64,000 nucleotides of DNA, taken from NCBI RefSeq assembly GCF_023100945.1, contig NZ_CP064689.1, positions 5,066,001 to 5,130,000 on the forward strand. Direction: 5' to 3'. Under the pieces are notes generated by a model. It did no database searches, was not told where the DNA came from, and saw only the letters and a program-made list of their open reading frames with translations. Below are positions 26,406 to 34,939 of this stretch, piece after piece; position 1 is the stretch's first letter; every line of letters starts with the position of its first letter. Origin of the DNA: Bradyrhizobium sp. 200. Its GTDB lineage: Bacteria; Pseudomonadota; Alphaproteobacteria; Rhizobiales; Xanthobacteraceae. Both the position numbers and the translations under genes were made by a program.

Positions 26406-27449
26406 ATGAATGTACGCTATCGGGTCGACCTCAGCCAAATCGAGCGCACGGAACTCAGGGCGCTGCTCAGCAGCGGCAAGCATGCGTCGCGCAAGCTCAA
26501 GCGAGCACAGATCTTGCTGGCTGCCGATGCCGGTGCCGGCGACGAGGAGATCGCAAGGAGCGTCGGCGTGGGCGGCTCGACCGTGTACCGGATCAAGCGC
26601 CGCTTCGTGGAGGGCAATCTGGAACGGGCGCTGAGCGACGAGCCGCGTCCCGGGGCGGAACGCAAACTCACGGTCAAGGAAGAAGCCCTGCTGGTCGCGA
26701 CGGCCTGCGCCAGTCCCCCGGAAGGCCACGCCCGCTGGACGCTCGATCTGCTGGCAGGTGCGATGGTCAAACTCACCGAACACAAGAGCCTGTCGCACGA
26801 GACCGTTCGGCGGCGCCTGGCCGAAAATGGCCTCAAGCCCTGGCGCAAGGACATGTGGTGCATTCCGCAGGTCGATGGCGAATACGTCGCCCGCATGGAG
26901 GATGTCCTCGACCTCTACGCCGAGGCGCCCGATCCCAAGCGGCCGGTGGTGTGCTTCGACGAAAGCCGTCGCAATGGCACGGTCAATCTCTTTGTCCTCC
27001 TCGACGTGCATCGGCCCTGGCGCAAGGTCAAAGTCACCGAACGGCGAGCGGCGGAAGACTATGCCCGATGCATGCACGACCTCGTCGACATCCATTATCC
27101 CGACGCCGAGATCATCCGGGTCGTTCAAGACAATCTATCGACCCACTCCGCCGGTGCCCTGTATCAGGCGTTCCCGCCCGTCGAAGCCAGGCGGATTTTG
27201 CGACGGCTCGAGTTCCACTACACCCCCAAGCACGCAAGCTGGCTCAACATGGTCGAGATCGAGATCGGCGTCCTGCGCGGCCAGTGCCTGAATCGCAGGA
27301 TCGACAATCCCAAGCGACTGCGCCGCGAAATCGCCGCTTGGGAACGGAAGCGAAATGCTGCCCGCTCCCGCATCAAATGGATGTTCACAACAGACAAGGC
27401 CCGAGCCAAAATGGGCCGCGCCTATCCCGCGACTTCCAAAGAGTCATAA
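26406..27449 (+). CDS. IS630-family transposase with a probable internal deletion
   Basis: The protein has 347 residues from the ATG at 26406 (the frame opens further upstream, but that part is not IS630-like). N-terminal helix-turn-helix elements (EEIARSVGVGGSTVYRIKRRF) are followed by the DDE core: first Asp in VVCFDES, second Asp in VVQDNLSTH, Glu in ASWLNMVEIEI. In relatives I know, about 30 residues (ending YEYRRNG) separate the first DE from RRNGTVNLF. Here they are absent, in frame, so CFDES runs straight into RRNGTVNLF. The deletion is close to the first catalytic Asp and may impair activity. The gene runs into the right inverted repeat. Confidence 0.88.
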   Translation: MNVRYRVDLSQIERTELRALLSSGKHASRKLKRAQILLAADAGAGDEEIARSVGVGGSTVYRIKRRFVEGNLERALSDEPRPGAERKLTVKEEALLVATACASPPEGHARWTLDLLAGAMVKLTEHKSLSHETVRRRLAENGLKPWRKDMWCIPQVDGEYVARMEDVLDLYAEAPDPKRPVVCFDESRRNGTVNLFVLLDVHRPWRKVKVTERRAAEDYARCMHDLVDIHYPDAEIIRVVQDNLSTHSAGALYQAFPPVEARRILRRLEFHYTPKHASWLNMVEIEIGVLRGQCLNRRIDNPKRLRREIAAWERKRNAARSRIKWMFTTDKARAKMGRAYPATSKES

Positions 27450-27466
27450 TCACTGTGCAGAGCCAC
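27443..27466. repeat. IS630 right terminal inverted repeat
   Basis: This is the exact reverse complement of 26184-26207, followed by TA at 27467-27468. It overlaps the last codons of the transposase gene. Confidence 0.93.
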
Positions 27467-28065
27467 TAGTTCAATTGCCGGTCAACTGCTTCCTAATTGA
27501 TGGCTCTGGCATGGACCGCGTTTTGATTGATTGTGGAGCTGGCGGGAGTTGGGACCCGTCCATGGGTCACCTCGTGGAGGCGATGGCGGAGGCAGGCATC
27601 GACACGTCATCGATCACTATGATCGCCCTCACTCATGCCCATGGCGACCACATCAATGGTCTCCTAATGCCTGACGGTCGACGAGCATTTAACGGCCTGA
27701 GGAAGATTGTGATAGGGCAAGACGCCGTTGAGGAATTCCTTGCCGAGCCAGCGCTACTCCTTGCCCCAATTAACGGAGGAGACTGGCTGGCCGGTCATTT
27801 ACTGGCGGTGGCGATACCTGGGCATGCTCGGGGCCATATGGGTTATCTCCTTAACACTGACGAGGACGATGTCCTATTCTGCGGCGATCTTATCCACGTT
27901 CCCGCTGCACAGTTTTCCTGTCCTGAGCTTACCTGGGCCTACGACGATGACGAAGCCACGGCGAGAGCTAGTCGGATCAAGTTGCTCAAAGACACTAGCG
28001 GCCGATCATCAATCTCTGGGAAGGGCCGCTTTGCGCCATGCCCGGACCCTCTACCATCCCGGTAA

Positions 28066-28355
28066 AGAGCGCCGCATTCAGGAGTACACTCGAGTAGATT
28101 GGGCGCTCGGGCCCCCCCACTCGACGTTCTCCACGACCCAACGATCCTCCGACTCCATTAGGCTATCCGGATTTGGGGCCCATTCAGTCAGCCCACCTTA
28201 TTGCCTCCCAGTTCTTCCTTGATATCCAAGTACAATGCCGCTCCAGCAGTAAAAATTGGAAAACCTCGGTCTAATCCGACATGGCCTCACAGAAAATCGA
28301 TATTCTAACCGAGATGCCGCAGGTGTAATTCCAACAAAGTTTCCGCAAATGGCCG
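28066..28355. other. intergenic stretch upstream of the PPTase gene
   Basis: This is about 290 bp, more AT-rich than the flanks, with no supportable gene. It must contain the promoter of the PPTase gene. I could not find a clear Fur, RirA or Irr-type palindrome in it. Confidence 0.45.
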
Positions 28356-29171
28356 ATGGACATGGCGCAATCTGACGACGCTGGAAAGGACAAACTCGCA
28401 ACATCCCTATCTATGGCAAATGCACGAGATACCGTCGCGTGGTCTATCGCTATCCAATGCGAAATTCCGCAAGAAAAATTGGATGTGCGGTGGTTGACCA
28501 ATCCAGGCATCTCACGCCCGATCGAGCAGTTAAGACCGGGGGAGATCGCCTTCTGGCTAGCGGCAGTGCATTCCCCTCATGACCAACGCACCGAAGGACT
28601 CGGCGCGCTCAGCTTCGAGCAGGCTGCCGCGGTGCTCGATGTTGAGGAAGCCAGCCGCCTGGTGCGCTTCCTGCATATTGAGGATCGACACAGCTACCTG
28701 GCGGCGCATGCCAGCGTCCGCCTTCTGCTAGCGAGCATTGTGGGCCAATCAGCCGACACCTTGCGATTCCGACCGTCCACGCACGGCAAGCCGATGCTCG
28801 TCGCTGGCCCGCCCGGCATCGACTTCAACCTGAGCCATGCAAGAGGAGTGGTCGCCGTCGCTGCAGCATATTCGCCGATCGGCGTCGATGTAGAGCCGTT
28901 GCGGGAAATAGCCGATCTGGATTCCGTAAGCGAGATCGTTCTGGCTCGCCAAGAGCAGGAGATCTTGTGGAACGCCCCGCCGGCAGTCCGGTCGCGGCTG
29001 TTTCTTCGCTACTGGACCCTCAAGGAAGCCATACTGAAGGCAGCCGCGCGTGGATTCATGATTCCACCAAATACGGTGATTGTCGACGCAGGCCCGTCAC
29101 CTGCCGTCCTTTCGGTACCAGCAGCGCTCGGAACTGTCTCGCAATGGCGACTTATCGCTTCCGCCGCCTGA
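28356..29171 (+). CDS. Sfp-type 4'-phosphopantetheinyl transferase
   Basis: The 271-residue protein has the two PPTase signatures: GIDFNLSHARGVVAVAAA leading to IGVDVEPL (about residue 177, Mg-binding acidic residues) and RYWTLKEAILKAAARGF (about 219). It transfers phosphopantetheine from CoA to the carrier-domain Ser of the NRPS proteins, and so activates the assembly line. The first ATG (28356) is used here; no strong ribosome site is visible, and an ATG at 28413 is an alternative. Its stop is 3 bp from the stop of the convergent N-monooxygenase gene. Position next to siderophore genes supports a dedicated role. Confidence 0.9.
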   Translation: MDMAQSDDAGKDKLATSLSMANARDTVAWSIAIQCEIPQEKLDVRWLTNPGISRPIEQLRPGEIAFWLAAVHSPHDQRTEGLGALSFEQAAAVLDVEEASRLVRFLHIEDRHSYLAAHASVRLLLASIVGQSADTLRFRPSTHGKPMLVAGPPGIDFNLSHARGVVAVAAAYSPIGVDVEPLREIADLDSVSEIVLARQEQEILWNAPPAVRSRLFLRYWTLKEAILKAAARGFMIPPNTVIVDAGPSPAVLSVPAALGTVSQWRLIASAA

Positions 29172-29174
29172 CGG

Positions 29175-30473
29175 CTAAGCTATGAGTTCGCGGCGCGAAA
29201 TCGTCAAAAGCAGCGATTCGGCGATTTCCTGCGCGCGGGTAGCCAGAACGGAGAGCAACGTGTCACTCAGACCGTGAGACGCCTCGGAGTATCCCTGGAG
29301 ATGGATTTGCGGCCGAAACGCCGGGCTCGTGGCGAGCCTGTAGTTGCGGTCAACACCGTCGTTCTGGATATAGCGCCGTATCGGCTCCAGAAACGCGTGC
29401 GGTGTTTCCCTGTCATAGCCGGTCGCAAGGATAACGGCATCGTAGCAGGAGCGGCGGTCCCGACCGTCGAACTTATCAACCGTTCGGATCTCGATACCCT
29501 CAACGGCCGCGAGCACCTTCGTGATTTCACTGCGCGGATGCAATTCGATGCCTGTCGTGCCGCTGACGCGCTGCTGGTAGAGCAAACGGTACAACTGATC
29601 GAGCAGATCGGAATCGACGACGGCATAGTTGGTATTTCGAAAATTGCGAACGATCGCGTCCCGACGCTCGTCCGGCTGACCGTAGATAAAGTCCGTGTAA
29701 TCCGGATTGAATATCTCGTTGACGAACGGGCTGCTGTCGGACGGCTTCAACGCATGGCCGCGAAAGATCAGGTCAATGTTCGCGTGCGGAAAGCGGTTTC
29801 GAAGATCGACCGTCACCTCAACCGCGCTCTGCCCTCCCCCGATAACGGCCACGCACGCAGCCTTGCCGCCGAGTCCAACGGACTCCACCGTATCGAGGTA
29901 GCGGCTGGAGTGGAACAGTCTGGGATCATCGGCGATTCTCGCGAATACCTGCGGAATATTGGCTCTTCCTCCTGCCGCAACCACCAGATTTTTCGCAAGC
30001 CGCACCGTTTCACCGCCAGCGAGCGTGCATGAATACACCCGCAACGACGTCACCGACTGCCCTGCCGTCACCGGCTCGACGGCGACGACGGTTTCGCCAT
30101 AAGCCGATTGCGGCTTGAACTGAGCTGCCACCCACCGCAGATAGTCGTTGAATTCCATTCTGCTCGGATAGAACGTTCGACAGTTGATGAAATCCTGCAA
30201 ACGGCCGTGCTTGTGCAGATAGTTCACAAAAGTGAACGGGCTGGTTGGATCACGCAACGAAACCAGATCCTTGAGAAATGAGATCTGCATATCGCTGCCC
30301 GGCAGCAGCATGCCGCCGTGCCAGGTAAATTGGCGTTGCCTCTCCACGAAAAGAGGAGCGCATTTCAGACGTGACCTTCTGGCGCACTCGTCCAATGCGA
30401 TTGCAAGAGCAAGATTGGAAGGGCCGAATCCGACGCCGATGACGTCGTGCTCGATCGCAAGCTGATGAGACAT
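29175..30473 (-). CDS. L-ornithine/L-lysine N-monooxygenase (PvdA/IucD family)
   Basis: This 432-residue flavin monooxygenase has the FAD motif GVGFGPSNLALAIAL at residues 13-27, FTWHGGMLLPGSDMQISFLK (a family hallmark), an NADPH motif VIGGGQSAVEV near residue 208 and the VILATGYDRETPH motif near 348. The family hydroxylates the side-chain amine of ornithine or lysine, the first step to hydroxamate iron ligands. Ornithine is favoured by the NRPS context, but sequence alone does not exclude lysine. It starts 22 bp after the acyltransferase gene, so the two are one operon. The hydroxylated amine is then acylated by that neighbour. Confidence 0.93.
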   Translation of the reverse strand: MSHQLAIEHDVIGVGFGPSNLALAIALDECARRSRLKCAPLFVERQRQFTWHGGMLLPGSDMQISFLKDLVSLRDPTSPFTFVNYLHKHGRLQDFINCRTFYPSRMEFNDYLRWVAAQFKPQSAYGETVVAVEPVTAGQSVTSLRVYSCTLAGGETVRLAKNLVVAAGGRANIPQVFARIADDPRLFHSSRYLDTVESVGLGGKAACVAVIGGGQSAVEVTVDLRNRFPHANIDLIFRGHALKPSDSSPFVNEIFNPDYTDFIYGQPDERRDAIVRNFRNTNYAVVDSDLLDQLYRLLYQQRVSGTTGIELHPRSEITKVLAAVEGIEIRTVDKFDGRDRRSCYDAVILATGYDRETPHAFLEPIRRYIQNDGVDRNYRLATSPAFRPQIHLQGYSEASHGLSDTLLSVLATRAQEIAESLLLTISRRELIA

Positions 30474-30495
30474 GAAACGGCGCTCCGTTCGCGCG

Positions 30496-31557
30496 TTAGG
30501 CCATGGTTATCGGGCCGGTCGCCGCCGGTAGCCACAGCCGGTCACCAAAGAAGCGCTCGCGCAGGAGCATGACGAGCGTAGCCCGCTTGTGCGGAAAATC
30601 GAAGTTCTTGATCTTCGCGAATCCCGAGACTTCCAGATTGCGGATCTGCTGAGAATGCGCTGCCGCCGGCTCGCCGACGATTCGCTGCGTTCGACAATCG
30701 TCCAGGAACATGTAGTGCATCAGCGATGGCAACCAGGCACTGATGTAGCGGCGTCCCCGATAGGCATCCTCGCCGACGACAACGTGCCAGCCACGATCGT
30801 AATCGTCGGCATCGTAGAATGGCGCGATGCGATTCTCCTTGGCCCAATAGACTTCGAAGTAGCCAAAGGGCGCGTTACCGAAGCAGCCGATCAGCGGCAG
30901 CATGTGCGGATCCGCCAGAATGGCGGACAGGTACTTCCGGTGCTTATCGAGATCGCCGGCTTCGTTCCAGAAGGCGTCGACGCGAGGATCGTTCATCCAC
31001 CGGTGCAACAGATGCAGATCATCGTTCAGATCGGCAACACGAAACGAGATCACCTCGGCGAGCCAGGGGATGAAGCGGGCATACACCATCCCCGCAGGCT
31101 TTTGCGAACGTCGCGGATGCCGTTTGCCGTCGGTCATGACGTGAAGTTGCGGCAATGGCGGCCGTTCGGCATCGACCAGCCAATTGTCACGGCGCTGCAT
31201 GGTTAGCTCCGGGAGCAGCACGAAGTTGCTTCCGGCCATGACCGCAAGACCATGGTCCAGCAATTGGCGTCCGATGGGTTGCTGGTCGACCGAATCCAGA
31301 AAAAGCCGGTCGAGACCTGGGCGCCATCCGAACATGGCCTCCGCTGCCGCCGAAACGGCTCGTACCGCGAGCCGCGGATCGTCGGGAGCCTCCAGCATCT
31401 TCAGATGATCCAACCCCTCATCGAGACGCAGACGCATCACGGTGGCGTCATCTGCAACCACCCGAATGTCCGCGCCGTCCTGAAGGACCGTCATCGCGGA
31501 ATGAGGCCCGATCGGAAACGCGTGAGGGTCTTTCGCGAAGTTCGAGGCTTTGTTCAT
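30496..31557 (-). CDS. IucB-type N-hydroxy amine acyltransferase (GNAT fold)
   Basis: The protein has 353 residues. The C-terminal half (about 170-340) is the siderophore acetyltransferase domain: FIPWLAEVISFRVADLNDDL, HRWMNDPRVDAFWNEAGD, GYFEVYWAKENRIAPFYDA, DYDRGWHVVVGEDAYRG and RIVGEPAAAHSQQIRNLEVSG. Enzymes such as IucB, RhbD and VbsA acylate the N-hydroxylated amine, which completes the hydroxamate. Because no formyltransferase is seen in the window, the hydroxamates are more likely acetyl or another acyl than formyl. The exact acyl donor cannot be read. The gene lies 229 bp downstream of the exporter. Confidence 0.88.
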   Translation of the reverse strand: MNKASNFAKDPHAFPIGPHSAMTVLQDGADIRVVADDATVMRLRLDEGLDHLKMLEAPDDPRLAVRAVSAAAEAMFGWRPGLDRLFLDSVDQQPIGRQLLDHGLAVMAGSNFVLLPELTMQRRDNWLVDAERPPLPQLHVMTDGKRHPRRSQKPAGMVYARFIPWLAEVISFRVADLNDDLHLLHRWMNDPRVDAFWNEAGDLDKHRKYLSAILADPHMLPLIGCFGNAPFGYFEVYWAKENRIAPFYDADDYDRGWHVVVGEDAYRGRRYISAWLPSLMHYMFLDDCRTQRIVGEPAAAHSQQIRNLEVSGFAKIKNFDFPHKRATLVMLLRERFFGDRLWLPAATGPITMA

Positions 31558-31703
31558 CCGGCACTCGCATTGCAGACGTGACTGTTTGAAACAAGACGCG
31601 ACTTTCGCTCACGCATGCGATGTAAATCACTCGCGTGCAGGATGACAAGGAATGCCAACGCACGCAGTTTAGATTCTTTACAAAACCGTCGAGTGACCAT
31701 CGC

Positions 31704-31738
31704 CGGGACTTCCCATGCCTTATTCAAGGCAAGTCCCG
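31704..31738. terminator. hairpin between exporter and acyltransferase genes
   Basis: CGGGACTT (31704-31711) pairs with AAGTCCCG (31731-31738), and GCCTT (31717-31721) pairs with AAGGC (31726-31730), giving a bulged hairpin with a four-base loop. It lies about 50 bp after the exporter stop. No T-tract follows, so a terminator function is only possible; it may instead be an attenuating or mRNA-end structure. Confidence 0.35.
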
Positions 31739-31785
31739 CCGGCGTCCGAACTTAGATTCAAATTTTTCCGAAAAACAAAATAGGT

Positions 31786-33489
31786 CTAAAGAGAAGCGTT
31801 GGTTGGAACTGATGACCGCTCGATGACGTTATGGTCCCTCGCCTCGCCAGCGACGATCTTGCCGTTCCGAAGGCGCACAAGGTGGTCCGCCGCGCTAAAA
31901 TAACGGTCGTCATGCGAGATCACGATGATCGTCTTGCCCAGGCGCTTCAGGTCAGGCAGCAATTCCGTGTAGAAGATGTGCCGGAACGCCGGATCCTGAT
32001 CGGCCGCCCACTCATCGAACACCAGAACCGGCCGCTCCTCGAGCCAGGCATTCATCAGCGCCAGCCGCTTGCGCTGCCCGGTGGACAGATCCGTCGTTGT
32101 AAACACGCCATTTTCGACCGAAACCTTGTGTGCGACCTCCAATCGCTCAAGGTACCGCTCCGCGATATCGGGCACCATTCCTGCGCCCTGCAGGAGATCT
32201 TCAAACAGATAGTAGTCGGAAAAGATGGTGGTGAAGAGTTGCCGGTAGTCATCGCGCGTTTCCGTTACGACCGACAGCCCATCGCGAAGCACCGTGCCGG
32301 TCTGTGGGGCATAAAGGCCCAGCAGCAGCTTGATGAGCGTGGTTTTTCCGCTGCCATTTTCGCCGACAATGAAAACAATGTCTCCGTGGCGAATATGCAG
32401 GTCAATCGGTCCAAGAACGAAGGGGTTGCTGCCGGACACGGCACGGAACGCGTATGACACCCCACGGAGTTCGATCGACTGGATCCTGGCAGATGCTTCC
32501 GGCGCGGTCGAGGGCGCTGCCAGCAAATCGTGTTCGGGCGTCGAGAACTGTTCCGAGAGCTCGGCGATGCGGCGCATCGCCACCTGTGCGCGGCCGAGTG
32601 CGGGCAAGATGCCTATGACCTGGTCAATGGGACCTCGCATATAGAGCAGCACAAGCACAAAGCCGCTTGAGACCGAGGCAGGACTGTCCGGCCACAGGAA
32701 TGGGCGCAAGGTCAGCGCCACACCGATCACGACGAAGAACAGCATCGTGCCGAAAGCCCGTGCGGTCACGAAGAGATTGATCGACTTGACCTGCACCGTG
32801 CTGATCCGGTCAACGGTACGCTGAAGCTTGTCCACGTACACGCGCTGCCGGCGGATGCGGTTCAGGCGCAATTCCTTCGCACCTTCCGCGATCGCCCGGT
32901 AGTGCTTCTGCAATTCATCTTCCGAGTCGCGGGCGTCATTGAAGCCCCGAACCCCTCGCGTACGCGCATAGGCATGCGCCAGCGAACCCAGGATTATGAC
33001 CAATCCCGTGATCAGGAACAGCGGCCACGACAATACCGCCAGGTAGACCATGCAGCCGAAGGTGATGACGACTGACACGAAGAAGGAGGAGAAGAAGAAC
33101 GCGAAATCGCTGATTGTATCGACGTCCTGCGTGAGAACCGGAATCAGCCGATGCGTCCGATAGATTTCGAGCTGGTCGATCGGCGCCGCCAGAATCTTGG
33201 CAGCGAGGGACTTGCGAAGCTCCGCGATAATCCGCTGTCCGACATAGTTGGCGCTGATATCGGCGCCGATGGAGCCGATCAGGATCAGCAGACAGAGGCC
33301 TGCGAAAGCGAACAGCAGCGTCGCGACGTCGCTTTGCGACGCGTAGAGCCCGCGATTGACGACCGCGAGCAGCCCCGCCACGCTGGCGCCGCCGACAATG
33401 CCGAGAACGATGCCGCCGAGCACGATTGGCCAGTATGGCCGCAGGAGATACAGGATCTGCGCCGTCAGGCCGCGTCGTGGATTCATCAT
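31786..33489 (-). CDS. cyclic-peptide/siderophore exporter, fused ABC permease-ATPase (PvdE-like)
   Basis: The protein has 567 residues from ATG at 33489 (ATGATG pair). An open frame extends to 33681 and an ATG at 33573 is possible; no ribosome site is decisive. Six membrane helices occupy residues 1-330, then an ATPase follows with Walker A GENGSGKTTLIKLLLG (about 375), the signature LSTGQRKRLAL (about 470) and Walker B VLVFDEWAADQDP. LSTGQRKRLAL and DEWAADQDP are hallmarks of the PvdE/SyrD group, which moves peptide siderophores or precursors across the inner membrane. It is divergent from the siderophore-interacting reductase gene. Confidence 0.9.
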   Translation of the reverse strand: MMNPRRGLTAQILYLLRPYWPIVLGGIVLGIVGGASVAGLLAVVNRGLYASQSDVATLLFAFAGLCLLILIGSIGADISANYVGQRIIAELRKSLAAKILAAPIDQLEIYRTHRLIPVLTQDVDTISDFAFFFSSFFVSVVITFGCMVYLAVLSWPLFLITGLVIILGSLAHAYARTRGVRGFNDARDSEDELQKHYRAIAEGAKELRLNRIRRQRVYVDKLQRTVDRISTVQVKSINLFVTARAFGTMLFFVVIGVALTLRPFLWPDSPASVSSGFVLVLLYMRGPIDQVIGILPALGRAQVAMRRIAELSEQFSTPEHDLLAAPSTAPEASARIQSIELRGVSYAFRAVSGSNPFVLGPIDLHIRHGDIVFIVGENGSGKTTLIKLLLGLYAPQTGTVLRDGLSVVTETRDDYRQLFTTIFSDYYLFEDLLQGAGMVPDIAERYLERLEVAHKVSVENGVFTTTDLSTGQRKRLALMNAWLEERPVLVFDEWAADQDPAFRHIFYTELLPDLKRLGKTIIVISHDDRYFSAADHLVRLRNGKIVAGEARDHNVIERSSVPTNASL

Positions 33490-33704
33490 GAGTGCCGCGC
33501 TTGAGTAGAGCTGAAGCGAACCTACACGGCCCGTCGTGATACGAACAGCCTTGCTGGAGTGATGCGAATACATGATGGCAGCATCGCTCTGCCAGGCCTT
33601 ATTTTTCGGCCTTTTTCGATTGATTCTAATTTGCGATCGGCGACGCGCTTTAATAAAATGAGAGTGGTATCGCCTTTGCATCGCAGCCGATGAGCGTGTA
33701 GGAC
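33490..33704. promoter_or_regulatory. divergent promoter region of exporter and reductase genes
   Basis: These 215 bp separate the exporter (minus) and siderophore-interacting reductase (plus) starts. They become AT-rich at about 33600-33655 (TTATTTTTCGGCCTTTTTCG, then ATTCTAATTT). Both directions probably start here. No perfect iron-box palindrome was found by eye. Confidence 0.4.
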
Positions 33705-34865
33705 TTGGATCCAGCCGTGTCGGGCCGCGATATCCAAAAATCGAAGCGCTTGCAGGCCAGCATCGGACAGGCCCGACTGGAGGATGCCCGACTGGAGGAC
33801 GACTTGGATTCGCTGATCTCCGAAACCCGCATTCCGCTTGCCGATGCCGCCGGTCTTGCCGCGCGAATGATCGACCACCTGGCCGAACATGACATCGCCT
33901 TCGAGGACCAGGGCGGCCTGATGGTGGCCAAATTGCCGTTTGGAACCAGTTCGCTCGCCGTCGAGGCCGAGGCGCTCAAGATCCGCGTCGAAGCCTATGA
34001 CAAGGGCAACCTCGAAATGCTGCGCTCGGTCGTAGCATCCCACGTCATCGAGTTCGCCGGTGACGAGGCGCCGACCATCGTTTGGTCCGGCCATGAGTCC
34101 GATGGCGGCACGCTTGCCAATTTCCGTGAAGTGCGGCTGAAGGCAGCCTTCGACCTCACGCCCCGCATGCGCCGGCTGACCTTTACCGGAGACGACATCG
34201 CGCGCTTCGTGAACGACGACGACCTGCATGTCCGCCTGTATTTCCCGCCGGAGGGCCTCGCCAAGCCTGAATGGCCGTGGCCTGCCCCCGACGGGCGCAT
34301 CCTGTGGCCCGAACCCGATCGCAGGCCTCTCACCCGCTACTACACGATCCGTCGCATCGATCTGCAGACCAGCGAGATCGATATCGATTTCGTGGTTCAT
34401 GATCATGCCGGACCCGGCTCGGCGTTCGCCCTCAATGCGCAAGTCGGAGCCATTTGCGGGATGGCCGGTCCGCTCGGGCGAGGCATTCGTTCGGCGCGCT
34501 GGTTTCTCCTCGCCGGCGACGAAACCGCATTGCCCGCAATGGCGCGCATTCTCGAGAAGCTGCCGGCGACGGCAACGGGGGAAGTCTTCATCGAAGTCGC
34601 CGACCGGCTCGAGGAAGTTCCGCTGGTCGCACCCACCGGCATGTCGGTCCGCTGGCTGCACCGCGGCGACCGTCCAGCCGGGACGACGCAGTTGCTGGTC
34701 GATGCCGTCAAGGCCGTGCAGTGGCCTGATCATCGCGAGGTCTTTGCGTGGGTGGCCTGCGAAGCGCAGGCACTCAAGGCGCTGCGAAATCATCTGCGCG
34801 ATGAGCGAAAACTTCCCCGCGAGCAGCACCTTGCAGTCGCGTATTGGAGCCTGCGTCAGCCATGA
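33705..34865 (+). CDS. siderophore-interacting protein (FAD ferric-siderophore reductase) with N-terminal DUF2218-like domain
   Basis: The frame starts at TTG 33705 and has 386 residues. Residues about 37-115 form a small DUF2218-like domain. From about 140 on comes the ferredoxin-reductase-like SIP domain: RRLTFTGDDIARF, RPLTRYYTIRRID (flavin-binding RxYT) and HDHAGPGSAFALNAQVG, then the NAD-binding-like FLLAGDETALPAMARIL and AWVACEAQALKALR. Such proteins reduce ferric siderophore in the cytoplasm to release iron. The gene is 74 bp before fhuC and probably co-transcribed. A 15-bp tandem duplication lies at codons 23-32. Confidence 0.9.
   Translation: MDPAVSGRDIQKSKRLQASIGQARLEDARLEDDLDSLISETRIPLADAAGLAARMIDHLAEHDIAFEDQGGLMVAKLPFGTSSLAVEAEALKIRVEAYDKGNLEMLRSVVASHVIEFAGDEAPTIVWSGHESDGGTLANFREVRLKAAFDLTPRMRRLTFTGDDIARFVNDDDLHVRLYFPPEGLAKPEWPWPAPDGRILWPEPDRRPLTRYYTIRRIDLQTSEIDIDFVVHDHAGPGSAFALNAQVGAICGMAGPLGRGIRSARWFLLAGDETALPAMARILEKLPATATGEVFIEVADRLEEVPLVAPTGMSVRWLHRGDRPAGTTQLLVDAVKAVQWPDHREVFAWVACEAQALKALRNHLRDERKLPREQHLAVAYWSLRQP
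33771..33800 (+). repeat. tandem 15-bp duplication in the reductase gene
   Basis: GCCCGACTGGAGGAT is followed directly by GCCCGACTGGAGGAC, so ARLED is repeated twice. It is in frame and outside the recognisable domains. Confidence 0.85.
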
Positions 34866-34939
34866 CGTCCCGGTGTCCCATACGTGGACCGGCCTGGCTG
34901 CGTTCTCCTTGCACCACATAGTTCCACTAGGCGCTTCCC

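Larger units (their letters stand above)
26184..27466 (+). mobile_element. IS630-family insertion sequence, 1283 bp
   Basis: The element is bounded by perfect 24-bp inverted repeats (left 26184-26207 starting GTGGCTCTGCAC, right 27443-27466) and flanked on each side by TA (26182-26183 and 27467-27468), the IS630 target duplication. It carries one transposase gene. It interrupts the MBL-fold gene. Perfect ends point to a fairly recent insertion, but the transposase seems to lack an internal segment. Confidence 0.92.
25992..28065 (+). pseudogene. MBL-fold metallo-hydrolase gene split by an IS630-type element
   Basis: The N-terminal piece (25992 or ATG 26001 to 26183; GSWRIWSLSDGYVDLPAESL) and the C-terminal piece (from 27469) belong to one metallo-beta-lactamase-fold protein. 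The second piece has the metal motif THAHGDHINGL, GHARGHMGY and FCGDLIH. Joining the sequence across 26183/27469 gives one continuous frame (ND-SLV-QLPVNCFLIDG). The last 25-30 residues before 28065 do not resemble the family, and a neighbouring frame from about 27996 looks better, so a further frameshift is possible. The family includes lactonases and other hydrolases. The interrupted gene cannot make the intact enzyme. Confidence 0.82.

Noticed and set aside
26246-27469. 407-codon plus frame overlapping the transposase
   Set aside because: Another frame of the same DNA; only the 26406 frame has the DDE motifs.
28066-33704. Fur-type iron boxes upstream of siderophore genes
   Set aside because: No 19-bp Fur-like palindrome or clean TTTAGAA-N-TTCTAAA site was found by eye; only weak half-sites.
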